Source of the DNA: Corynebacterium pseudotuberculosis
GTDB lineage: Bacteria; Actinomycetota; Actinomycetes; Mycobacteriales; Mycobacteriaceae
Length of the DNA: 64,000 bases
Assembly (NCBI RefSeq): GCF_002155265.1
Contig: NZ_CP021251.1
Location: 1,922,001 to 1,986,000, forward strand
Direction: 5' to 3'
Shown here: piece after piece, positions 1 through 10,896 of the stretch
How positions within the stretch are numbered: position 1 is the first letter of the stretch
How the letters are laid out: each line of letters opens with the position of its first letter
Notes under the pieces: generated by a model
Seen by the model: only the letters and a program-made list of their open reading frames with translations
Told to the model about the DNA's origin: nothing
The model's database searches: none
Position numbers and translations under genes: made by a program

Positions 1-247
1 ATTACCGCCCTTCCCAGGAATCTAAGCCCAGTGGTATTTCAAGGTAATTGTAGTTGTATCCTCACCGCTGCGCGCCAGTTCTGGTTTTCCACCAGATTCC
101 CGATGTGACAGTATTGTCACTCACTCAGTCACTGATAATCGCCTTCAGTATAGATAGCAAACAACTAAGAAACCGAATCTCTCTCGCAGAGAGCACACCA
201 AACCAGGGGCTTATCGACGTTTCCCTCCCCATCAAGTACTCACGCAC
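1..247. other. Intergenic stretch at window start with two short inverted repeats
   Basis: No convincing gene is visible. Two inverted repeats can be read: GTGACA/TGTCAC with a 4-base spacer at 105-120, and CTCTCT/AGAGAG with a 3-base spacer at 179-193. Both lie upstream of the small membrane protein that starts near 248 and may belong to its promoter or leader. A 65-codon open frame across 54-251 has no ribosome site and no recognisable product, so I do not call it. Confidence 0.4.
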
Positions 248-610
248 ATGAATATTTCAGCCTGTAGCATGAGCACCATGACACAATTTATGGGTTTTGA
301 TATTAAGCCTCCTACGGAGGTCAGTACGTCCGCAGTAGTTGCCAGTGGCCTAATAGGAGGTTGGCTTACTGCACGTGAAACCGGCATACGGCCGCTGGGT
401 GGAGCAATCCTTGCAGCTGCAGGTGTGTGGGCTGGACGCTCTTGGTGGGCAAAAGGCGGGGTTCCGCTCACGTCTGCGCTCGCGGCAACCTACATAGGGG
501 CATTCGGCCTCAGCCATCCTCTTGCTAAGAAGATCGGCGCATGGCCTGCCGTTCTTACGGTCACCGCTGCGACTGCAACTGCAGCCTACGCGTTATCGGA
601 TACCCGCTAA
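248..610 (+). CDS. Small hypothetical membrane protein
   Basis: The frame encodes up to 120 residues with three or four hydrophobic, Ala/Gly-rich segments (about 27-45, 50-66, 75-92 and 98-115), so it is probably an integral membrane protein. I do not recognise the family. In-frame ATG codons at 248, 269, 278 and 290 are all possible starts and none has a clear ribosome site; the MTQFMGF start at 278 fits a short cytoplasmic N-terminus. It converges on the drug exporter gene with only 12 bases between the stops. Function unknown. Confidence 0.6.
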   Translation: MNISACSMSTMTQFMGFDIKPPTEVSTSAVVASGLIGGWLTARETGIRPLGGAILAAAGVWAGRSWWAKGGVPLTSALAATYIGAFGLSHPLAKKIGAWPAVLTVTAATATAAYALSDTR

Positions 611-622
611 ACAAATAGCTAT

Positions 623-2071
623 TTAGTCGCTTTCTTTAGCTAACAGGGCAGACGTAATACCGATGATAAGGAATCCTGCCCCTAACAAAACCGCTTCGCC
701 ATAAGCCACGCTTGGGCTTGTAACCATGACTCGCCACTGTAATACTGCCCCGATAGCTGCTGATCCCATGACCGATCCGATCTGGCGTGTTGTGTTGTAT
801 ACGCCAGACCCGACTCCCATATGGCTCAATGGAAGGTCTCGCATCGTCGAAGTAGAGTTGGGTGCCCACACGAATGCATTACCCAATCCGTAAATAACAA
901 AGGCGAGAAGAACCCAATAAACAGAAATCTCCAGAATCATCACGAGTGCGATGCCCCCAAGACCAGCAGCCATCGTCGCAAAGCCAAAAGCTGCGATTTG
1001 ATGAGGCGAACGTTTATCTGAAAGCTTTCCGATGAACGGGGAAAATATCGCAGAAATGAGCGCCTGAGGGACTAAAAATAAGCCTGCTTGAAAGGCCGAT
1101 AACTCGTGCACCTGTTGCAAGAACAACATGATGGGCAAGGGAGTGCCCGCGATAGCAAAGCCCATAGCTACGATGCTTATGTTTCCTAGGGAAAAATTGC
1201 GGATCGAGAAGAGTGACAAAGGCATCAGAGCATCTTTGCCTGCCTTTTCTGCACGTTCTTGCTGATAAACAAACAGTACGGAAACCACGAGTCCTACTAC
1301 GATAAGAACCCAAATCCACCAGCTCCAACCAGCGTTTTCCCCCTCTTGGAGAGCAAACACAAGAGAAAAAACGGCGATAACAGAAAGCACCTTGCTCATG
1401 CCATCGATACTGCGATTGGTCCGGCGCACCCGAGGCACTAGGCGTAGAACAGACCATACTGACACGATCCCGAGTGGAATATTAATAAAAAAGATCCATT
1501 GCCAGCCAAAAGAGGCCGTAATAAATCCGCCTAGGATAGGGCCGGTAAGCGTAGCTAACCCGGCAACGCTCCCCCATGCGCCTAATGCTGCACCGCGCCT
1601 TTCACGAGCAAACATCCGGTTAATAAGGCTCATGGTTTGTGGGGTAAGGAGAGAAGCCCCAAAACCTTGTACTGCGCGAGCAATGATTAATGTGATCATA
1701 TTGGGAGCAAAACCACACGCCAGAGAGCTCAGCGTAAACACGGTCATGCCAACGACATATACGTTTCGAGGACCGAAGCGGTCCCCAAGACGTCCCGTAA
1801 TAAGAAGTGGGACAGCGAAGGTGAGAAGATACGCCGAAGTGACCCAAATGACCTCTTTATAGGAAGCCCCCAACTCCTTTTGCAGCACGGGAGTGGCCAC
1901 CGCCACGATGGTTTGATCAAGCAGAATCATAAAAAAGCCAACGCATAATGCAATCAGCGCCGGCCATGCTTCTTTTTCTGGAAGCGGCATAGCTGGGTAT
2001 TGACCCGATCCTTGTGAGCTGCACGTCCTCACACCAGGATCAACGTTTTTGCCACGGGACTCAATGTTCAT
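623..2071 (-). CDS. MFS drug exporter, DHA2 (14-TM, EmrB/QacA-like) family
   Basis: This is a 482-residue proton-coupled multidrug exporter of the cytoplasmic membrane. A hydrophilic N-terminus of about 35 residues is followed by many membrane helices, consistent with the 14-helix DHA2 topology. Visible signatures are LDQTIVAVATP in helix 1 (about 51-61), the loop 2-3 motif GRLGDRFGPR (about 92-101) and the antiporter-type helix 5 pattern GPILGGFI. The start at 2071 has the purine-rich site AAAGAGGGA upstream; MPLPEKEAW, 27 codons further in, is an alternative. The start overlaps the stop of a 62-codon upstream frame as ATGA, suggesting translational coupling. Substrate cannot be told from sequence. 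Confidence 0.88.
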   Translation of the reverse strand: MNIESRGKNVDPGVRTCSSQGSGQYPAMPLPEKEAWPALIALCVGFFMILLDQTIVAVATPVLQKELGASYKEVIWVTSAYLLTFAVPLLITGRLGDRFGPRNVYVVGMTVFTLSSLACGFAPNMITLIIARAVQGFGASLLTPQTMSLINRMFARERRGAALGAWGSVAGLATLTGPILGGFITASFGWQWIFFINIPLGIVSVWSVLRLVPRVRRTNRSIDGMSKVLSVIAVFSLVFALQEGENAGWSWWIWVLIVVGLVVSVLFVYQQERAEKAGKDALMPLSLFSIRNFSLGNISIVAMGFAIAGTPLPIMLFLQQVHELSAFQAGLFLVPQALISAIFSPFIGKLSDKRSPHQIAAFGFATMAAGLGGIALVMILEISVYWVLLAFVIYGLGNAFVWAPNSTSTMRDLPLSHMGVGSGVYNTTRQIGSVMGSAAIGAVLQWRVMVTSPSVAYGEAVLLGAGFLIIGITSALLAKESD

Positions 2072-2256
2072 AGGACATTCCCTCTTTCTATGAACCTGGG
2101 GGATTCTTCTAATTCCGGATTGAGCATCCGGTGATAATAGAAGAAGGCCCCACTGTGCTCCGTTAGCCGCCTTTCGTTCGCCGTCTTTCTCCTACGAACG
2201 CAGCTTTTATAACAGATTTTGAAGGCTCTTTGAGCGTCTTCTATGTTGATGCTCAT
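2068..2256 (-). CDS. Possible leader ORF (62 codons) coupled to the MFS exporter
   Basis: A short frame on the exporter's strand starts at an ATG preceded by GGGGTGA and ends in a TGA that overlaps the exporter ATG (ATGA). The product is basic, Arg/Lys rich (SCVRRRKTANERR near residues 19-31), with no membrane segment or known domain. A long hairpin (2104-2145) lies inside its 3' half. The overlap, ribosome site and hairpin fit a leader peptide controlling exporter translation, but this could also be a chance frame in the 5' untranslated region. Confidence 0.35.
   Translation of the reverse strand: MSINIEDAQRAFKICYKSCVRRRKTANERRLTEHSGAFFYYHRMLNPELEESPRFIERGNVL
2104..2145 (-). promoter_or_regulatory. 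Two-part hairpin in the exporter leader
   Basis: Outer arms TTCTTCTA (2104-2111) and TAGAAGAA (2138-2145) enclose inner arms CCGGAT (2115-2120) and ATCCGG (2126-2131). The structure sits about 33 bases before the exporter start, has no U-tract after it, and is therefore more like an attenuator or translation-control element than a terminator. Confidence 0.5.
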
Positions 2257-2303
2257 TGCTCACCCCACAATACACTGCACCACTACATATAGACTGTGCT
2301 GTC

Positions 2304-2798
2304 ATGGCCAACCAAAATATTATCCTCGTCCCTACCCAAGAAGTTGATCGCACTTATATTGCCCGACTTAACTTTCTCACCGACGTTTACGGCAACGAAG
2401 ACTCCGAGCTAAGCCACAACTTTATTAACGACACACATTTTTATGTCGATCAGTGGGTTTCCAAAGACGGCGGTTTTATTGCCTGGGACACCAACAAGAT
2501 TCCTGCCGGAGGCGCTTGGTTGCTGTGGGGTACCTCGGTTAATCACGGCTACGGTTACGTTAACGAGGAAATCCCTGAAGTTGCTATTGCCGTAGAAGCA
2601 AGATTCCGCGGCACGGGTGTAGCTTCTCTCCTGCTTAAGGCCGCTATTGCATTAGCACAAAGCCTAGGAGCACCGGGGATTTCGCTCTCCGTGGATAAGG
2701 CAAACACCAAAGCTCAACAGGTTTATTCTCATCTCGGGTTTTCCAAGGTTTCCTTTGATGAGGCATCAGGTTTTTATATTATGCAGATTTTATTTTAA
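2304..2798 (+). CDS. GNAT-family N-acetyltransferase
   Basis: A 164-residue protein with the GNAT acetyl-CoA binding segment: the beta-strand VAIAVEARFRG followed by RGTGVASLLLKAAIALA, matching the R/Q-x-x-G-x-G/A pyrophosphate loop, then a C-terminal SVDKANTKAQQVYSHLGF motif where YxxxGF is typical. The acceptor substrate is unknown. I chose ATG 2304 (MANQNII) because TAGACT lies 7 bases upstream, as in leaderless corynebacterial genes; an earlier in-frame ATG at 2256 would add 16 residues unlike the family. It is divergent from the exporter leader. Confidence 0.85.
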   Translation: MANQNIILVPTQEVDRTYIARLNFLTDVYGNEDSELSHNFINDTHFYVDQWVSKDGGFIAWDTNKIPAGGAWLLWGTSVNHGYGYVNEEIPEVAIAVEARFRGTGVASLLLKAAIALAQSLGAPGISLSVDKANTKAQQVYSHLGFSKVSFDEASGFYIMQILF

Positions 2799-2839
2799 AG
2801 CTCTCTAAAACCCATAACATGCCCACACGCATTGATGGC

Positions 2840-2896
2840 AAAACCCCTTTTTCTTCGCTTTTCCGCCTTAGCAAGGAACAAAGAAAAAGGGGGTTT
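2840..2896. terminator. Bidirectional terminator between GNAT gene and gatA
   Basis: Arms AAACCCCTTTTTCTT and AAGAAAAAGGGGGTTT (one bulged base) flank a loop of about 25 bases. A-rich and T-rich flanks allow termination from both converging genes. Confidence 0.75.
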
Positions 2897-2909
2897 AATG
2901 TCAGCTCAG

Positions 2910-4394
2910 TTACTGACGTCCTGCTTCAAATGCGGCTCCCACCTTATACAGGCGGTCATCACAAAACGCTGGTGCCATGATTTGCAAGCCCACAGGCAAC
3001 CCCGTGTCTTTTGCCAATCCTGCAGGCACAGACATTCCGCACAGACCGGCAAGATTCAACGGCAGAGTACACAAATCAAAGTTGTACATGGCTAGAGGGT
3101 CAGATGTTTTCTCACCAAGCTTAAAAGCAGTGGTCGGCGTGGTTGGGGAAACCAAAACATCGCACTTTTCATAAGCCGCAGCAAAATCTTGAGCGATAAG
3201 AGTACGTACGCGCTGCGCTTGCAGATAATACGCATCGTAGTACCCCACAGAAAGCGCATAGGTTCCCAGAATAATGCGGCGCTTTACTTCGGGACCAAAT
3301 CCCGCGGCGCGAGACAGCGACATAACTTCATCTGCCGAATGGGAGCCGTCGTCTCCTTCGCGCAAGCCATAACGCATGCCGTCGAAACGCGCCAGATTAG
3401 AAGAAACCTCGCACGGAAGGATCAAGTAATACGCGGCTAAAGCATCATCAAAGTGCGGGCAATCGACTTCCACGATCTCCGCTCCCTGAGAAGTGAGTTG
3501 TTCCACGGATACATGGAATTGCTCCAAAACTCCTGGTTGATAACCATCGCGATCAAACTGTTTGACCACGCCAATTTTAACGCCGCTAAGATCTCCGTTT
3601 GCGCCTTCCCGAGCAGCTTCCACTACCGGCGCAACTGGACGGTCTACGCTGGTAGCGTCGTATTTATCATGCCCAGCAATGACTTCATGGAGCAGCGCTG
3701 TATCCAAAACGGTCCTTGCCGTTGGGCCGCCTTGGTCTAGAGAGGACGCACAAGCCACCAAACCGTACCGAGAGACCGTGCCATAGGTTGGTTTCACTCC
3801 TACGGTATTGGTCAAAGCCGCCGGCTGACGGATTGATCCACCGGTGTCGGTACCTATGCCGAGCGGCGCTTCGCCTGATGCAAGTGCTGCGGATGTACCA
3901 CCACCGGAGCCACCTGGTGTGCGGTCGATATCCCATGGGTTGCGAGTCGGGCCATATGCAGAGTTTTCAGTGGAAGACCCCATCGCAAACTCATCCATAT
4001 TAGTCTTGCCCAAAATCGGGATGCCTGCGGCACGGAGCTTCTTGGTAACTGTTGCGTCATAAGGCGCAACGTATCCCTCCAGCATCTTTGAAGCACACGT
4101 GGTAGGCGCATCCGTGGTAACAAAGACGTCTTTGAGGGCAATGGGCACGCCTGCGAGTGCAGATGCCGGTGCCTCGCCGCGATCCAAGGCGGCATCTACC
4201 TCGTCGGCGGCAGCAAGGGCTTCTTCTACACCCACATGCAAGAATGCGTTAAGTGTGGGGTCAACCTCAGCGATACGGTCAAGGTGTGCTTGCGTCACCT
4301 CACGTGAGGTGAGTTCACGTGAATGGATTTTCTGAGCGAGCTCGGCAGCAGAGAGCGATGTAAGTCCGGACTCAGGCACTAAATAATTGGTCAT
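2910..4394 (-). CDS. gatA: Asp-tRNA(Asn)/Glu-tRNA(Gln) amidotransferase subunit A
   Basis: GatA is the glutaminase subunit of the GatCAB complex, which releases ammonia from glutamine so that GatB can convert mischarged Glu-tRNA(Gln) or Asp-tRNA(Asn). The 494-residue length is normal. The amidase-signature Lys-Ser-Ser triad is intact: K88 in IALKDVF, S163 in [10 protein letters not shown] and S187 in [11 protein letters not shown]. The gene follows gatC after 5 bases, giving a gatC-gatA operon. gatB is not in this window; in related genomes it lies a little further along the same strand, which would be beyond the window start. Confidence 0.97.
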   Translation of the reverse strand: MTNYLVPESGLTSLSAAELAQKIHSRELTSREVTQAHLDRIAEVDPTLNAFLHVGVEEALAAADEVDAALDRGEAPASALAGVPIALKDVFVTTDAPTTCASKMLEGYVAPYDATVTKKLRAAGIPILGKTNMDEFAMGSSTENSAYGPTRNPWDIDRTPGGSGGGTSAALASGEAPLGIGTDTGGSIRQPAALTNTVGVKPTYGTVSRYGLVACASSLDQGGPTARTVLDTALLHEVIAGHDKYDATSVDRPVAPVVEAAREGANGDLSGVKIGVVKQFDRDGYQPGVLEQFHVSVEQLTSQGAEIVEVDCPHFDDALAAYYLILPCEVSSNLARFDGMRYGLREGDDGSHSADEVMSLSRAAGFGPEVKRRIILGTYALSVGYYDAYYLQAQRVRTLIAQDFAAAYEKCDVLVSPTTPTTAFKLGEKTSDPLAMYNFDLCTLPLNLAGLCGMSVPAGLAKDTGLPVGLQIMAPAFCDDRLYKVGAAFEAGRQ

Positions 4395-4399
4395 TCGGA

Positions 4400-4693
4400 C
4401 TACTCCCCTAAAATCTGTGGAACGACAAAACGCTGCTGGTCAACAGCAGGAGCCTGATCAAGAGCCTGTTCTGGAGTCATAATTTGTTCAATTATGTCCT
4501 CACGCATGGTGGTCTTAATCGAGTGTGGATGGCTCATCGGCTCTACCCCCTCTGCAGCAACTTTTTGAACAGCACTCACGTTACCGATGATGCCGTCAAT
4601 TTGCGCTGCAAAGCAGTCGAGTTCTTCGTCAGTCAACGCCAAGCGCGACAACTTGGCCAGGTGTGCGACTTCATCGCGCGAAATCTCAGGCAC
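4400..4693 (-). CDS. gatC: Asp-tRNA(Asn)/Glu-tRNA(Gln) amidotransferase subunit C
   Basis: GatC is the small subunit that wraps around GatA and stabilises GatA-GatB. The 97-residue frame carries the family pattern [21 protein letters not shown] at the N-terminus and the MREDI segment (about 63-67) in the middle. I chose the GTG at 4693 because it gives the usual length and has GAAGGA about 10 bases upstream; an ATG at 4750 would add 19 residues with no family resemblance. It is first in the gatC-gatA operon, with a likely AT-rich promoter (TTTTAATTA) about 35-40 bases upstream. Confidence 0.93.
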   Translation of the reverse strand: MPEISRDEVAHLAKLSRLALTDEELDCFAAQIDGIIGNVSAVQKVAAEGVEPMSHPHSIKTTMREDIIEQIMTPEQALDQAPAVDQQRFVVPQILGE

Positions 4694-5089
4694 TTTTCGT
4701 CGATCCTTCTCACATTGGGTTCTAATTAAAATGTGTAACCTGCATACCATGCTCTGCTAGCACGAGATCATTGTCATTCTTGAACATACTACTGCACAGC
4801 CTCTCCACTTCAGCATCTGCACCACGCTAGCCCCTAAGAACTCGCCTGTACTTCCCCGAGATACCTGCAGTGTTTCATTCATGGGTTTTTCTGAGCTCAT
4901 GTTTAACGAGCTTTTCCCTAATAGAATCGATAAACATTGTGGATAATGTCCCCTGCAATGCCACCACATAACATAGACAACGTATTATTATCGACGCCTA
5001 GTATTTGATAGGTATTTTTCGAATCCCTGTCCGATGTCTCGGACTTCCCTTGTTAACGGAGCTGCGCCCTAGAAAGGCGATGATTGTTC
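4694..5089. other. Divergent intergenic region gatC / ACT-domain gene
   Basis: About 400 bases without a convincing gene. It should hold both divergent promoters. On the plus strand, TAGTATTTGATAGG near 4999-5012 is a -10-like stretch. An inverted repeat GTCCGA/TCGGAC with a 4-base loop (5029-5044) lies in the presumed leader of the ACT-domain gene. A 70-codon minus-strand frame at 4757-4969 lacks a ribosome site and is not called. Confidence 0.5.
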
Positions 5090-5752
5090 ATGTCCTACCT
5101 TATTCGTGTTCATATTCCCGATGCACCAGGTAGCCTCGGACGTTTAGCAGAGGCCATTGGACTTGTCGACGGCAATATTTCCTCCGTAGATGTCGTCGAA
5201 TCTTTTCCCGACGGCACTGTCATGGATGACATGGTGGTTAAGCTTCCTGCAGGTACGATGGCGGATGCCTTGATCACTGCCGCGCATGAAGTAGAGGGCG
5301 TAGAAGTGGATTCTATTCGTCCTTTTTCCGGCCGCGTTGATCGTCGTGGGCAAATCGCGATGTTGGCATCCGTTGCAGGAGCTAATACGCATTCTGATTC
5401 CCTGGCAAATCTCGTGAACAGCATGCCGCAAGCGCTTACTTCAACATGGGCGGTGCTTCTCGACGTCCACGGCGGAGTCACGCGCGTCACTGCTTCCATT
5501 GCTGCCCCCGAAGACGATGGCTCCAGCCCTGACATCGTCCCCATCGAACACGCGCGCACGCTCTTACCTGAATCCGAACCATGGATTCCGCAATCATGGG
5601 GACTATTGGATTCATCACTTGCAGCAGCCCCACTGATCGGAACGAACCTTGTACTTGTTATCGGGCGTGTAGGCGGTCCTGATTACCTCAGCAGCGAGGT
5701 TGAACACCTGGGGAACTTGGGAACAATCCTCGGCAGAATCTTAAATAAATAA
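5090..5752 (+). CDS. ACT-domain amino-acid-binding protein
   Basis: A 220-residue protein that opens with a typical ACT domain: YLIRVHIPDAPGSLGRLAEA at residues 3-22, then the second strand VDVVES and the GTVMDDMVVKL strand. ACT domains bind small ligands, often amino acids, as allosteric sensors. No catalytic domain is recognisable in the remaining 140 residues, so it may be a stand-alone sensor. The same gene sits between ligA and gatC in C. glutamicum as I recall. ATG 5090 is preferred; AGAAAGG lies 12 bases upstream, and an in-frame TTG at 5084 is closer to that site. Confidence 0.75.
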   Translation: MSYLIRVHIPDAPGSLGRLAEAIGLVDGNISSVDVVESFPDGTVMDDMVVKLPAGTMADALITAAHEVEGVEVDSIRPFSGRVDRRGQIAMLASVAGANTHSDSLANLVNSMPQALTSTWAVLLDVHGGVTRVTASIAAPEDDGSSPDIVPIEHARTLLPESEPWIPQSWGLLDSSLAAAPLIGTNLVLVIGRVGGPDYLSSEVEHLGNLGTILGRILNK

Positions 5753-5755
5753 AGC

Positions 5756-5786
5756 GGGTGTAGAGAGCCCTTTGCTCTCTACACCC
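5756..5786. terminator. Strong bidirectional terminator
   Basis: Perfect 13-base arms GGGTGTAGAGAGC and GCTCTCTACACCC with a 5-base loop, placed between the converging ACT-domain gene and ligA. Confidence 0.85.
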
Positions 5787-5791
5787 AGCGC

Positions 5792-7885
<2,094 letters not shown>

Positions 7886-7947
7886 TTAGGCACTGATTAG
7901 CCACCGGGTTGCATAGCGTGTTGAGGGGATTGTCTAGGGTGTGAGTC

Positions 7948-8646
7948 ATGAACTCTCTCGACCCCAATGTGGCTGTCTTTGATCCGCTGAAAGTCTTGAG
8001 CTTTGATCTTGAGACCACCTCCGCCAACCCTCATGAGGCTCGCATTGTATCCTCTGCGCTCGTCAGGATCGATAGCAATGGCGCTCACCCACGAGAGCTT
8101 CTGGCAGATCCCGGAATAGAAATTCCCGAAGAAGCTGCAAAAGTGCATGGTATAACCACAGAATATGCACGTGAACATGGGCGCCCACATGAAGAAGTGC
8201 TAAAGGAAACCATAGCGGCCATCCAACAAGCGTGGGCTGATGGGTTTACGCTCATCGTTTATAACGCCGCTTATGATCTCACAGTATTGAGAAAACTCAC
8301 CGGGGATTTTGTTGTTACCGGTCCCGTGTTTGACCCTTACGTTATTGATAAGGCCCTCGACAAATTTCGGCGAGGCAAGCGTACACTCACAGACCTTTGC
8401 CAGCACTACAACGTTCGTTTAGATAATGCACACGAGGCCACCTCGGATGCACTCGCGGCAGCACGTATAGCGTGGATGCAAGCAAAGCGAAATTTTAAAG
8501 AGGAGCTTTCCCAAAAATCCCTCAATGAGCTAATGCAATTCCAAGCCGTCGAATACTACGAATTTCAGACGAAGCTAAAGAACTACTTTGAGGGCAAGGG
8601 TAAGGACGCCTCATCTGTCAATACTTCCTGGCCAATGCAAGGCTGA
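7948..8646 (+). CDS. DEDDh-family 3'-5' exonuclease (DnaQ-like)
   Basis: A 232-residue protein of the DNA polymerase III epsilon / DnaQ exonuclease superfamily. All three Exo motifs can be read: D20 and E22 in SFDLETTSANP (Exo I), the conserved KVHGITTEYAREHG segment followed by VYNAAYDLTVL (Exo II), and HEATSDALAAARIAW with the His and Asp of the DEDDh class (Exo III). It may be a stand-alone proofreading or repair nuclease. It is divergent from ligA, with 71 bases between the starts, and converges on the MetE-like gene. Confidence 0.9.
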   Translation: MNSLDPNVAVFDPLKVLSFDLETTSANPHEARIVSSALVRIDSNGAHPRELLADPGIEIPEEAAKVHGITTEYAREHGRPHEEVLKETIAAIQQAWADGFTLIVYNAAYDLTVLRKLTGDFVVTGPVFDPYVIDKALDKFRRGKRTLTDLCQHYNVRLDNAHEATSDALAAARIAWMQAKRNFKEELSQKSLNELMQFQAVEYYEFQTKLKNYFEGKGKDASSVNTSWPMQG

Positions 8647-8665
8647 GTGGTGCTCCCCCTCCCGA

Positions 8666-9637
8666 CTAAAGATCTCCCGCATCACGATGCAGAATTTCCT
8701 CAACCTCCCGTAATGTGGCCAGTTCATGGGCCACATCTACAAGAGTTGTATCAATCCTGGGAGAAGATTGGGTTATATCAGCATCCGACAAGATAGCTCG
8801 TTCTATGCCTAGCTCGTCATAGAATTTGGCGGCGGTGATAGCAAGGTGACGAGCATCAGTGCCATGGAGGCCCAAACCAGCGCGCATCCCCGATGCGAGA
8901 GCCTCCCCGAAGGCGTCGAGAAGCCTTGTTCCTTTAATCTCAGTAGGAGAAACAAAGATTTGATCTACTGCGGCAAAAATAGCTATGTCCATATTGGGTT
9001 CTCTGCCGACCTCATTAAGCGACACCAACTCTAGTTTTTCTCCGCGTATCGCTTCTACAACACCAGCTAATCGCTCTCCTAGGACTTTGGGATGGATAGC
9101 CGGGACCGTATCAAAATCGCTCGTGCCTTGGACCGCTCCGCGACGTAACGCAGAAAGCGCTGGCTCATCAATTTGTATCCGAACGAGAGCACCGAAACGC
9201 CTATGTAAGTCGGATACGTGTTCCCCAATCCCATGTATCAAGGCTTCCGTGATGTCTCTCATCGCCCCGAAATCAGTAACGGCTCGATGGCCATTAGGCA
9301 GTTCCATATGAGTCGCCAAACTCCAAGGGCCTAATACCTGTGCTTTGAGCACGGGAACACATCCCCACTGGTCTTGTAAGTGATCCAGGTCTTCTTCCAT
9401 GCGATCCCAAATCCGGTGAGTAAGTATTTGCGGCCGCGCAGTCAGACGCCAGGCTCTTGGCCCCTTTTCCACTGGAAGATCAGGCATCAACGTACATGTC
9501 CTGCCCACTGCATCAGACCCCAACCCGCGAGTGGGAAGCTGCGGAAGAGCTCTCATGTCCCCCGTTTCACCTGCAATAACATCTGCTGCATCGATAATGC
9601 TCGTACCAGGCATAGGGCCTAAAGCGAATGTTGCCAT
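8666..9637 (-). CDS. MetE C-terminal-domain-like protein lacking zinc ligands
   Basis: A 323-residue protein with the TIM-barrel fold of cobalamin-independent methionine synthase. It keeps GPMPGT near the N-terminus, the VQIDEPAL-type strand (RIQIDEPALSAL, about 172-183) and a GLGLHGTD segment. The zinc-binding HxC of true MetE is replaced by VSLNEVGREPNMD, and no later Cys is visible, so ordinary methionine synthesis is unlikely. A homologous gene lies in the mnmA/iscS neighbourhood of mycobacteria as I recall. It follows mnmA after 22 bases and is probably co-transcribed. Actual substrate unknown. Confidence 0.75.
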   Translation of the reverse strand: MATFALGPMPGTSIIDAADVIAGETGDMRALPQLPTRGLGSDAVGRTCTLMPDLPVEKGPRAWRLTARPQILTHRIWDRMEEDLDHLQDQWGCVPVLKAQVLGPWSLATHMELPNGHRAVTDFGAMRDITEALIHGIGEHVSDLHRRFGALVRIQIDEPALSALRRGAVQGTSDFDTVPAIHPKVLGERLAGVVEAIRGEKLELVSLNEVGREPNMDIAIFAAVDQIFVSPTEIKGTRLLDAFGEALASGMRAGLGLHGTDARHLAITAAKFYDELGIERAILSDADITQSSPRIDTTLVDVAHELATLREVEEILHRDAGDL

Positions 9638-9659
9638 AAAAATCTCTCCGCAGCTAAGC

Positions 9660-10778
9660 CTAATTTAGGCACTCACTAGGTGACTTTTGCGTACTGTAAA
9701 TTGTCCCAGATCCAAGCACAATATCTCCGCCTGCATCTGGCAAATAGATCACCGCAGCCTGTCCACGGGCTACGCCAGATAGCGGCTTATGCAGAGTGAT
9801 CGTCATTGTATCGTTGTGGGAATCAACGCTCACATGACAGGGCACCACGGACCCATGAGCGCGAACTTGTACTTCTGCAGAAAAATCTCCACTGAGAGCC
9901 GGATGCAGGTATTTTAAACGATCAGCATAAATCTGGCTCACAGAAAGATCATCGCGCGATCCCACTGTGACCGTCCCCGTGGCAGCATCAATATCAGTGA
10001 CATAACGGGGTTTTCCGTCTGCCGCAGGTTGCTTAATATCAAGGCCTTTGCGTTGACCAATGGTGTAGTTCCAGGCACCATCGTGTTCCTTTAGGGCTCG
10101 TCCCTCCGTATCCACGATCATTCCTGGTCTTAGACCAATATGGCGCCCCAAAAACGCCTGGGTATTGCCATCGGGGATAAAACAAATATCATAAGAATCC
10201 GGTTTTTTTGCCACAGAAAATCCCTGAGCTGCGGCCTCTTCCCGGATCTTAGGTTTAACGGTATCCCCCACGGGGAACATGCAATGCGCGATTTCTTTTT
10301 CGCTTAATACACCAAGCACATAGGATTGATCTTTTTCTGGGTCAATAGCACGGCGCAGATAGCCGTCACCGCCGTCTTCAGGCTGGGTAAGTTGGGCATA
10401 GTGGCCAGTTACTACGGCGTCGAATCCCAGAGCGATTCCGCGCTCAAGTAACGCGGCAAACTTGATTTTTTCGTTGCATCTAAGACATGGGTTTGGGGTT
10501 TCCCCCGCTTCATAGGAGGAAATGAAATCATCAATCACGTCTTCTTTAAAGCGATCCGAAAAATCCCACACGTAAAAAGGGATCCCAAGCTTGTCGCATA
10601 CCCTGCGGGCATCCGCGGAATCCTCTAATGAGCAACAACCGCGAGAAGATTCCCGTACCGTTTGCGGATCCTGCGAGAGCGCAAGATGTACGCCTACTAC
10701 CTCGTGCCCAGCTGCGACAGCTCGCGCTGCTGCCACCGCCGAATCTACTCCGCCGCTCATCGCTGCAAGAACTCGCAT
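9660..10778 (-). CDS. mnmA: tRNA-specific 2-thiouridylase
   Basis: MnmA (TrmU) adds sulfur to U34 of Lys, Glu and Gln tRNAs. Visible are the PP-loop SGGVDS at residues 8-13, the two-cysteine segment [12 protein letters not shown] with the first catalytic Cys, and the second catalytic Cys in [12 protein letters not shown] start at ATG 10778 ([10 protein letters not shown]), giving 372 residues; an upstream start would add 14 residues before the PP-loop that the family lacks. The sulfur donor is probably the desulfurase encoded about 1 kb away. It is divergent from the spermidine-synthase-like gene. Confidence 0.95.
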   Translation of the reverse strand: MRVLAAMSGGVDSAVAAARAVAAGHEVVGVHLALSQDPQTVRESSRGCCSLEDSADARRVCDKLGIPFYVWDFSDRFKEDVIDDFISSYEAGETPNPCLRCNEKIKFAALLERGIALGFDAVVTGHYAQLTQPEDGGDGYLRRAIDPEKDQSYVLGVLSEKEIAHCMFPVGDTVKPKIREEAAAQGFSVAKKPDSYDICFIPDGNTQAFLGRHIGLRPGMIVDTEGRALKEHDGAWNYTIGQRKGLDIKQPAADGKPRYVTDIDAATGTVTVGSRDDLSVSQIYADRLKYLHPALSGDFSAEVQVRAHGSVVPCHVSVDSHNDTMTITLHKPLSGVARGQAAVIYLPDAGGDIVLGSGTIYSTQKSPSECLN

Positions 10779-10896
10779 GTGACTCCCTGTACTCCTTATG
10801 TTGTCATCAGCGCCGAACATACCCGCTACTTGTTCAACGGAGCTATCTTAGTCTTATTCCCAGACACCTAGCATAGGCACTGTAACCTTATCGGTC

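Noticed and set aside
4757..4969. 70-codon minus-strand frame upstream of gatC
   Set aside because: No ribosome site and no family resemblance; it lies in a region expected to hold promoters.
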